From Psychrobacillus sp. OK032 (GTDB taxonomy: Bacteria; Bacillota; Bacilli; Bacillales_A; Planococcaceae), in NCBI RefSeq assembly GCF_900111345.1, contig NZ_FOGY01000003.1:124001-188000 (forward strand): a stretch of 64,000 nt of DNA. The letters are read 5' to 3'. This document shows, piece by piece, positions 59,083 to 64,000 of this stretch. Numbering within the stretch: the stretch's first letter is position 1; every line of letters begins with the position of its first letter. A model generated the notes under the pieces. It had not been told where the DNA came from. It made no database searches and was given only the letters and a program-made list of their open reading frames with translations. The translations under genes and the position numbers were made by a program.

Positions 59083-59128
59083 GTTACAAGTAGTTATTGT
59101 TGCCTGACACCAGTAACATACTTGTAAC
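59083..59128. repeat. Inverted repeat with TGCCTGACACC core
   Basis: GTTACAAGTA (59083) pairs perfectly with TACTTGTAAC (59119). Inside, GTTATTG faces CAGTAAC around TTGCCTGACACC, a variant of the GTGCC/GGCAC class. It lies between convergent genes and may terminate both. Confidence 0.65.
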
Positions 59129-59161
59129 TTTTACTATAAAGAAATTAAGCCATTTTCTTGA

Positions 59162-59890
59162 TTACTTTTTCAGACTCATACTTGTTATTTCTAATAGCTC
59201 GGAGATGGTTACAAATTCATAACCCTGTTGCTCTAATTTGGGAAGAATTTCTTCCAGTGCTTTTACCGTTTGGGAGCGATCTCCACCCGCATCGTGAAAT
59301 AATACGATATTACCTGGTTTGGCACCAGATAGAACTGTTGATACTATTTTATCTACACCTGGTGATTTCCAATCTTCCGTATCTTGATGCCATGACCACA
59401 TAACTACTCTGTAGCCATTTTCCACAGCTGTATTGATGATCCGGTCATCGTAACTTCCTCCCACAGGACGATAATATAACGGATAAATACCGGTAATATC
59501 ATGTATGATTTCATTTGTCTTTTTTAATTCATCCTCTAGTTTCTCTGGGGTGATTTTATAAGGATGGGTATACGTATGATTGGCTATTTCATGTCCTTCT
59601 TGTCCCATCTTCAGAATCATATCAGGCATATTTTCTGCACGTTCTCCAATAACAAAAAATGTAGCTTTTGCATCGTATTTTGCGAGTAAATCCAAAATTT
59701 GTGTAGTATATGTGGAATGAGGCCCATCGTCAAATGTCAGGGCAATAACTTTTTCCTCAGTCTGAATATCCCAAAGCACATAACCTTTTTCTTCATAATA
59801 TGGTCTACCTTTATCCATTGCGGAGGAAGCATAAGCGATACAAAAAATTATAATAATAAAAAGTCCAATCTTCCATACTAATGACTTCAT
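59162..59890 (-). CDS. Polysaccharide deacetylase (NodB domain) protein
   Basis: A 242-residue protein with an N-terminal membrane anchor or signal (LVWKIGLFIIIIFCIAYA). The NodB motifs are TFDDGPHSTYT (motif 1, about residues 53-63, catalytic Asp pair), HEIANHTYTHP (metal His pair), RPVGGSYDD (motif 3) and VLFHDAGGDRSQTV (motif 5). It should deacetylate N-acetylglucosamine units of peptidoglycan or another polysaccharide outside the membrane. A homologue class in Bacillus is linked to sporulation or cortex, but no neighbour decides this. GGAGG precedes the ATG. Confidence 0.9.
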   Translation of the reverse strand: MKSLVWKIGLFIIIIFCIAYASSAMDKGRPYYEEKGYVLWDIQTEEKVIALTFDDGPHSTYTTQILDLLAKYDAKATFFVIGERAENMPDMILKMGQEGHEIANHTYTHPYKITPEKLEDELKKTNEIIHDITGIYPLYYRPVGGSYDDRIINTAVENGYRVVMWSWHQDTEDWKSPGVDKIVSTVLSGAKPGNIVLFHDAGGDRSQTVKALEEILPKLEQQGYEFVTISELLEITSMSLKK

Positions 59891-60011
59891 TAATAATTCC
59901 TCCTAGTTAAGCTATAGTGTGGGAAGTTGATAATCGATGTAATTATTATTCACTCTTACGGCTGGAATATACGGTAATTCACTTTAAACAAATTCTCCTT
60001 ATCATATATAC

Positions 60012-60060
60012 AAAAAAATGCCTGATAGCTAGAGTTAACTTCGCTATCAAGCATTTTTTT
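60012..60060 (-). terminator. Terminator of the cotJ operon
   Basis: AAAAAAATGCCTGATAGC pairs with GCTATCAAGCATTTTTTT with one mismatch. It lies downstream of the cotJC stop on the minus strand. Confidence 0.85.
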
Positions 60061-60108
60061 GTATATATGGGGGTTATATTGTAAAAGCTAGGAGCCAAAT
60101 AAAATGTT

Positions 60109-60678
60109 TTAAAATATCTTTTTTCGATCTCTTTCTTCTTTTAATATTTCCACGGATTCCCTAAAACGGAGTGAATGGATATTTTCTCTTTCTCTTAAAA
60201 ACCTGAGTGCATCATTCACACCTGGATCGTCTGAAATATCAATAAGCCATTGATACGTTGCACGTGCTTTTTCTTCGGCTGCGATATCTTCGTACAAATC
60301 AGCAATTGGATCTCCTTTTGACTGTATATAGGTAGACGTAAATGGTACACCACCAGCGTTTTCATAGAAAAGCGAATGACCATGATTCACAAAATGCGCC
60401 CCGAGTCCAGCTTGTTCTAACTGTTCAGGTGTTGCATCTTTTGTCAACTTATAAATCATCGTTGCAAGCATTTCTAGATGAGAAAATTCTTCGGTGGAAA
60501 TATCAGTTAAAACACCAATAACCTTGTCTGGAACAGTGTATCGCTGGTTCATATACCTCAGAGCGGCAGCAAGTTCTCCGTCGGCCCCTCCGTATTGTTC
60601 CATGAGATACCGTGCGAGCTTCGGATTACAAGTGGTTACTTCTACCGGGTATAAAAGTTTTTTTTCATAAACCCACAT
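60109..60678 (-). CDS. cotJC: Spore coat protein CotJC (manganese-catalase-like)
   Basis: A 189-residue ferritin-like protein of the CotJC/manganese catalase family. ARYLMEQYGGADGELAAALRYMNQRY, LTDISTEEFSHLEMLATMIYKL and DIAAEEKARATYQWLIDISDDPGVNDALRFLREREN supply the Glu/His ligands of a dimanganese site (E-E-x-H pattern in TEEFSHLE). It is built into the inner coat during sporulation and may remove peroxide. It lies 15 bases after cotJB. Confidence 0.95.
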   Translation of the reverse strand: MWVYEKKLLYPVEVTTCNPKLARYLMEQYGGADGELAAALRYMNQRYTVPDKVIGVLTDISTEEFSHLEMLATMIYKLTKDATPEQLEQAGLGAHFVNHGHSLFYENAGGVPFTSTYIQSKGDPIADLYEDIAAEEKARATYQWLIDISDDPGVNDALRFLRERENIHSLRFRESVEILKEERDRKKIF

Positions 60679-60693
60679 TGCTTTTCCCCTTTC

Positions 60694-60960
60694 TCATCGT
60701 TGCCATGGCCAAGGCGTAGAATTCCAGTGCCAACCTACCTCGATTGCTTGTTTGGAAGGAACAGATAATAGAGAAAGAGGACCATATCTCGCTTCATATT
60801 GCCTCCTAACTTGTGAAGCTTCCTTTATGGCTTCTCGCCATTGGTGGATAGCCTCTGCATCATTAGGATGAGTATCGGTATATAGAGTTAGCTCTACTAC
60901 GACAAAATCCGCTTGTTGGACTTTCTTTAACAAATTCCATTCCTCTTCATTTGCATTCAT
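60694..60960 (-). CDS. cotJB: Spore coat protein CotJB
   Basis: An 88-residue CotJB. LLKKVQQADFVVVELTLYTDTHPNDAEAIHQWREA and YGPLSLLSVPS...WHWNSTPWPWQ are typical of the family. I place the start at ATG 60960, with GGGAGGG upstream; its ATG overlaps the stop of cotJA. The open frame continues upstream in the wrong frame over cotJA. It is required with CotJA and CotJC for coat composition. Confidence 0.93.
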   Translation of the reverse strand: MNANEEEWNLLKKVQQADFVVVELTLYTDTHPNDAEAIHQWREAIKEASQVRRQYEARYGPLSLLSVPSKQAIEVGWHWNSTPWPWQR

Positions 60961-61175
60961 GAAATTCCCTCCTCCCGCGAAAATCCATCCACAAATTGTG
61001 GCCATAGAGAGCCTTGTTTTAGAGCTGCTTCTGGAGAATTTTGTGGAAGACCAGGTTGCTGAAAATTCGTGAAAATTTGCGGTGGTAATACAAAAGTCTT
61101 CACTAAAATGGGAGGACAAGGGTCACGTGGCGATACATATGGTCTAAAACTACCACGAAATATTGAACGATCCAA
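60957..61175 (-). CDS. cotJA: Spore coat-associated protein CotJA
   Basis: A 72-residue proline-rich protein. RPYVSPRDPCPPILVKTFVLPPQIFTNFQQPGLPQNSPEAALKQGSLWP in outline is the CotJA pattern. The start is TTG 61175, 9 bases after GGAG. It overlaps cotJB by 4 bases (ATGA type), giving a tightly coupled three-gene operon under a sporulation promoter, probably sigma-E as in B. subtilis. Confidence 0.9.
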   Translation of the reverse strand: MDRSIFRGSFRPYVSPRDPCPPILVKTFVLPPQIFTNFQQPGLPQNSPEAALKQGSLWPQFVDGFSREEGIS

Positions 61176-61196
61176 ATGAAATCACTCCTTCAGATT

Positions 61197-61226
61197 ATCC
61201 TATGAAAGTAGTAATTAGCATAATAC
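61197..61226 (-). promoter_or_regulatory. Possible sigma-E-type promoter of cotJABC
   Basis: On the minus strand, GTATTA (61226-61221) and CATAGGAT (61204-61197) with 16 bases between. The -10 fits six of eight positions of CATACAAT; the spacing is slightly long. Confidence 0.3.
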
Positions 61227-61411
61227 TGGGGGACAACTCGTTTGAGGAGTTTATTTGAGAATAATAAAAGCCTTCTTCATCTAGCAAAATGAAAGAAGGC
61301 TTGTAAAAAAATTATGAAACGTGTCGATTTATGAAAAGTATCCAATGAAATGCTATTCATTTCTTGGAATCTAATAATAGTGGAAATTGGTTAATCGGTA
61401 GACGTATTAAA

Positions 61412-62317
61412 TTATATTCCAAGGAAAAACAAAACAAATGGTATGGTGACAATACTAATAATGGTTGTCACAAAAGTCGTGAAGGATACGAGATCTGGTT
61501 CCGTGCCAAATTGAAGTGCAAGGAGCGTCGTATTCGCCGCAGTTGGCATAGCTGCTTGTATGATAAATACAGTTTTAATCATATCGTTCAGTGGCATGAA
61601 ATACACGACTAATGCAGCAATGATAGGCGATATAATCATCCGAATAACAGTTGCCACTGACACATATCGATAAGCAACTTTTTTTCTGGAAATAACGGCT
61701 AGCTGCATACCGAGAACGAGCATAACTGTTGGGATAGACGCATCCGCAACAAGTCCGACCCCGTCCATTATCGATTTAGGAACCGAAGCTCCAACTAACT
61801 GCAAAAGAATTCCTAAAGCCGCTGCATAGATGAGCGGCATCCGTATGACTCTTTGCATAGATTGACGCCATGATGCTTTTTCCTCTCCACCTAAAGATGC
61901 AAAAAAGATTCCAAATGTATTGATGAACAAGCCGTGTAAGACCATAATGATAACAGCATAATCAAAACCAACGGCACCTAACGCAAAAAGAACAACCGGC
62001 GCACCATAATTGCCGCTATTCGGAAAAGCACTACCAAGCATCAATGCAGCAAATTGCGGACGTGAAGATTTCATCATACGTGCAATAATCCAAATGATTA
62101 GGAAAAGACCAAATATAAGTAAGATACAAGCTAACACCATATAAAAATAATCAATGGTTAATGCATGTGTATAAAAAGTGCGAAAAGCTAAAAAAGGAGA
62201 CATTAGATAAAGAGCTGCCGTCGAAATAGACTTAATATCAAACCCTATTAATCTTTGCCCTATAAAACCAATGAAAAATATAATAAAAACAGGTAAAATA
62301 ATCAACAGTAACTCCAA
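61412..62317 (-). CDS. AEC-family transporter (auxin efflux carrier type)
   Basis: A 301-residue membrane protein with about ten hydrophobic segments. FIIFFIGFIGQRLIGFDIKSISTAALYLMSPFLAF, LMLGSAFPNSGNYGAPVVLFALG and IIQAAMPTAANTTLLALQFG are the conserved AEC blocks (the central NSGNYG is diagnostic). Bacterial members move dicarboxylates such as malate or malonate, or other small acids. It is monocistronic; no adjacent enzyme suggests the substrate. The first 150 bases downstream (61.26-61.41 kb) hold only a weak CTTC/GAAG hairpin. Confidence 0.88.
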   Translation of the reverse strand: MELLLIILPVFIIFFIGFIGQRLIGFDIKSISTAALYLMSPFLAFRTFYTHALTIDYFYMVLACILLIFGLFLIIWIIARMMKSSRPQFAALMLGSAFPNSGNYGAPVVLFALGAVGFDYAVIIMVLHGLFINTFGIFFASLGGEEKASWRQSMQRVIRMPLIYAAALGILLQLVGASVPKSIMDGVGLVADASIPTVMLVLGMQLAVISRKKVAYRYVSVATVIRMIISPIIAALVVYFMPLNDMIKTVFIIQAAMPTAANTTLLALQFGTEPDLVSFTTFVTTIISIVTIPFVLFFLGI

Positions 62318-62577
62318 GAAAAATCACCCCGGTAAATATCTAACAAATATATCGCAATGTATTTATCATAACATTAACTAAGTATTAGTATTTATATAAA
62401 TTTGAAAGTTGTAACAAACTACAAAAAAGATTTTAATGAAAGCTGACTTGTTAAAACGTTTTATAAAAAAACATTCTGGAGTAATCATTAACGAAAAGTA
62501 TGAGCTAATATTTTGACACTTGATAGTTCTATGATTTATAGTTATTTTGAATTCATAATATATTGATAAAAGATATA

Positions 62578-62587
62578 TTAATTCAAG
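62578..62587 (+). promoter_or_regulatory. Shared motif upstream of the FMN reductase gene
   Basis: TTAATTCAAG occurs here and again at 63318-63327 just downstream of the marR promoter. TTGAATTCA also lies near 62547. These are plausible MarR sites. Confidence 0.4.
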
Positions 62588-62657
62588 TTAAGGATGTTGA
62601 TGGAACATGGGTTTTTTAGACAAAATATTCGGCAAAGCCAAACAGGAGGAAACAGAG

Positions 62658-63224
62658 ATGACAGTAGAAAAATTAAAAATCGGTATTGTAATCGGGAGCG
62701 TACGCCAAGGTCGTAATGCAGAAGCAGTAGCTAACTGGATGTATGATTTTGCTTCAAAACGTAACGATGCAGAATATGAATTAGTAGATCTTGCAAACTA
62801 CAAATTGCCTTTCTTAGGGGAAGAACTTCCTGCAGAAAGACAAGAAGAAGCGAATACAGCAATTAAAGCTTGGTCAGATAAAATGGCTTCATTTGATGGC
62901 TATATTTTTGTAACACCAGAATATAACCACGCAATTGGAGGCGCACTAAAAAATGCTACTGATTACTTAAAACCAGAAGTAGCAAACAAAGCTGCTGCTT
63001 TTGTTGGTTATGGTAGCTTAGGTGGTACACGTGCACATGAAAATATGCGTCTAATCCTAGGAGAACTTTCAGTTGCAGACGTACGTACAGCTGTTACATT
63101 CTCACTTATGAGCGACTTCGAAAACATGAGTGTGTTCAAACCTGCTGATTACCATGCAGCTAATGCTAATGCTATGCTTGATGAAGTTCTTGCATGGAGC
63201 GGCGCTTTAAAAACAATTCGCTAA
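62658..63224 (+). CDS. NADPH-dependent FMN reductase (flavodoxin-fold quinone/azo reductase type)
   Basis: A 188-residue flavodoxin-like reductase. KIGIVIGSVRQGRNAEAVANWM (FMN phosphate loop), LANYKLPFLGEELP and FVTPEYNHAIGGALKNATDYL are classic for the NADPH-dependent FMN reductase family, which detoxifies quinones and azo compounds. The start is uncertain: ATG 62658 follows AGGAGG by 8 bases, while ATG 62607 would add MGFLDKIFGKAKQEETE and has only a weak AAGGA. Codon use is strongly biased as in highly expressed genes. A MarR gene follows after a terminator and probably controls it. Confidence 0.88.
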   Translation: MTVEKLKIGIVIGSVRQGRNAEAVANWMYDFASKRNDAEYELVDLANYKLPFLGEELPAERQEEANTAIKAWSDKMASFDGYIFVTPEYNHAIGGALKNATDYLKPEVANKAAAFVGYGSLGGTRAHENMRLILGELSVADVRTAVTFSLMSDFENMSVFKPADYHAANANAMLDEVLAWSGALKTIR

Positions 63225-63233
63225 TTAATAGGT

Positions 63234-63276
63234 AAAATACCAAGATGAATTCATTATTCATCTTGGTATTTTTTTA
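63234..63276 (+). terminator. Terminator after the FMN reductase gene
   Basis: ATACCAAGATGAA pairs with TTCATCTTGGTAT around TTCATTA, followed by seven T. Confidence 0.88.
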
Positions 63277-63284
63277 TCTCTAAT

Positions 63285-63327
63285 TTGACACCATTTGAAA
63301 TAAAAGTTATAATATCCTTAATTCAAG
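63285..63327 (+). promoter_or_regulatory. Consensus sigma-A promoter of the marR gene with operator-like motif
   Basis: TTGACA (63285), exactly 17 bases, TATAAT (63308), a perfect consensus promoter. TTAATTCAAG follows at 63318-63327, at about the transcription start, matching the motif at 62578. Confidence 0.85.
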
Positions 63328-63362
63328 ATAAATATATTCAAAAGAAAAGGGGAGGGGTCCCA

Positions 63363-63785
63363 GTGAAGGAAAATCTATCTTTAAAATCATTTGTTGTATT
63401 AATGAAAGCTTCCAAAGTAGTGCAAGAACGTACGAAAAAGGATATTAGTAATTATAACATGCACACGTCTGAATTTATGGTGTTAGAAGCATTATACAGC
63501 AAAGGAAAACAAACGGTTCGACAAATTTCAGATGCTGTACTTATTAACTCAGGATCGATCACTTACGTAATGGACAAATTAGTGGCGAAAGGTTTACTAG
63601 AAAGAATCGACTGTAAAGAGGATCGTCGTGTTGTATATATTCAGATTACGGAAGAAGGAAAAAAATTAATGGATGAAATATTCCCAAAGCATCAATTAAT
63701 ATTGGAAGAAATATTCTCCTGTATTACAGATCAAGAAAAAGAAGTATTCATCGAATTATTAAAAAGAGTTGGAAAGAGAGAGTAG
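63363..63785 (+). CDS. MarR-family transcriptional regulator
   Basis: A 140-residue MarR-type winged-helix regulator. NYNMHTSEFMVLEALYSKGKQTVRQISDAVLINSGSITYVMDKLVAKGLLERIDCKEDRRVVYIQITEEGKKL in outline shows the recognition helix (SGSITYVMDKL) and the wing (DRRVVYIQIT). The frame is open upstream, but that part covers a consensus promoter; GTG 63363 has GGGGAGG 8 bases before it and is the proper start. It probably represses the FMN reductase gene and itself in response to electrophiles or quinones. Confidence 0.9.
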   Translation: MKENLSLKSFVVLMKASKVVQERTKKDISNYNMHTSEFMVLEALYSKGKQTVRQISDAVLINSGSITYVMDKLVAKGLLERIDCKEDRRVVYIQITEEGKKLMDEIFPKHQLILEEIFSCITDQEKEVFIELLKRVGKRE

Positions 63786-63821
63786 CTATTAATGAAAGTT
63801 GATAAATATATCAACAAATAA

Positions 63822-63866
63822 CCTCAGTGGACCGAATAGATTTATAATCGGACTACTGAGGTTATT
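63822..63866. terminator. Terminator between marR and the last gene
   Basis: AACCTCAGTGGACCGA pairs with TCGGACTACTGAGGTT around an AT-rich loop, with AATA and TATTT on the outsides; it serves both converging genes. Confidence 0.82.
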
Positions 63867-63889
63867 TGTCAATTCAATAATACTAGTTG

Positions 63890-64000
63890 CTATTTTTCTG
63901 CATGTCTCCATTCTATCTCTTCACCAGTTTTGGGGGAAGTTAGAAATACATCACCTTTTACTAAAGGCATTTCATGGCCATTCGAGTCAATATACTTTCC
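63890..64000 (-). CDS. Small hypothetical protein, C-terminal fragment
   Basis: Thirty-six codons on the minus strand run from the window edge to a TAG at 63890-63892. The visible part reads GKYIDSNGHEMPLVKGDVFL and ends in EWRHAEK. The pattern of a KGD-F strand followed by a tryptophan near the end is reminiscent of small YjzC-type Bacillus proteins, but this is a weak resemblance. The N terminus is outside the window. Confidence 0.55.
   Translation of the reverse strand, partial: GKYIDSNGHEMPLVKGDVFLTSPKTGEEIEWRHAEK

Noticed and set aside
63285-63362. N-terminal extension of the MarR frame
   Set aside because: This stretch contains a perfect TTGACA-17-TATAAT promoter, so it is upstream regulatory DNA rather than coding sequence.

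Overview
The window reads as chromosome of a low-GC, endospore-forming Firmicute. The gene content fits Bacillales, and I would guess the Planococcaceae/Caryophanaceae side (Psychrobacillus, Lysinibacillus, Sporosarcina-like). The evidence is strong Bacillus-type ribosome binding sites with frequent TTG/GTG starts, a cotJABC spore-coat operon, a collagen-like exosporium-type protein, a sigma-B-type promoter before a YflT protein, sigma-54 (SigL)-type promoters, and Bacillus-type thi, opuC, ahpCF and ytm/tcy clusters. The genus is inference only. No tRNA, rRNA, CRISPR, phage or complete insertion sequence was seen.

Layout. 1-6.4 kb: a sulfur-compound uptake and salvage operon resembling B. subtilis ytm/tcy (ABC transporter, luciferase-like monooxygenase, glutaredoxin, two tandem N-acetyltransferases, nitroreductase-like protein, flavin reductase). 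6.6-9.3 kb (minus): an OpuC-like osmoprotectant ABC transporter. 9.85-11.6 kb: a collagen-like protein and a hypothetical protein separated by repeats. 11.9-15.4 kb: 3-hydroxybutyrate uptake and oxidation (GntP permease, bdhA) plus a LysR regulator. 15.5-19.2 kb (minus): a very large secreted endonuclease/phosphatase-fold nuclease. 19.4-23 kb: a P1 peptidase and a sigma/anti-sigma fusion protein. 23.1-27 kb: a TPP riboswitch and tenA-thiW-thiD-thiM-thiE. 27.3-31.8 kb (minus): topB and ahpCF. 33.4-44.8 kb: a catabolic island between an intact lysE-type exporter gene and a nearly identical broken copy of its 3' end. 45-64 kb: a mosaic of stress, transport, regulator/target and spore genes.

The most interesting part is 34.4-44.25 kb. 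It holds LeuC/LeuD-like hydro-lyase subunits, a metallo-beta-lactamase-fold hydrolase, an HMG-CoA-lyase-like enzyme, a NitT/TauT-type ABC transporter, a PAS-AAA-Fis sigma-54 activator and a class III CoA-transferase. Two near-perfect -24/-12 promoters drive the first and last genes, and each is preceded by clustered GTTGC repeats that look like activator sites. Hydration, CoA transfer and aldol cleavage fit a route such as citraconate to citramalate to citramalyl-CoA to acetyl-CoA plus pyruvate. This assignment is inferred from family and context.

A second theme is a dispersed family of intergenic elements (around 3.1, 10.85, 24.1, 46.9, 49.75 and 56.6 kb). They are built from small hairpin modules whose stem sequences differ between copies but stay paired. 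Two copies sit inside operons without breaking genes, and one module has expanded into a 36-bp tandem array. Other repeat classes are GTGCC/GGCAC palindromes, a Bacillaceae-type GACTCCTG element and a nested 111-bp inverted repeat. Several regulator/target pairs (PadR, TetR-MMPL, MarR-FMN reductase) carry visible operator-like palindromes or shared motifs.
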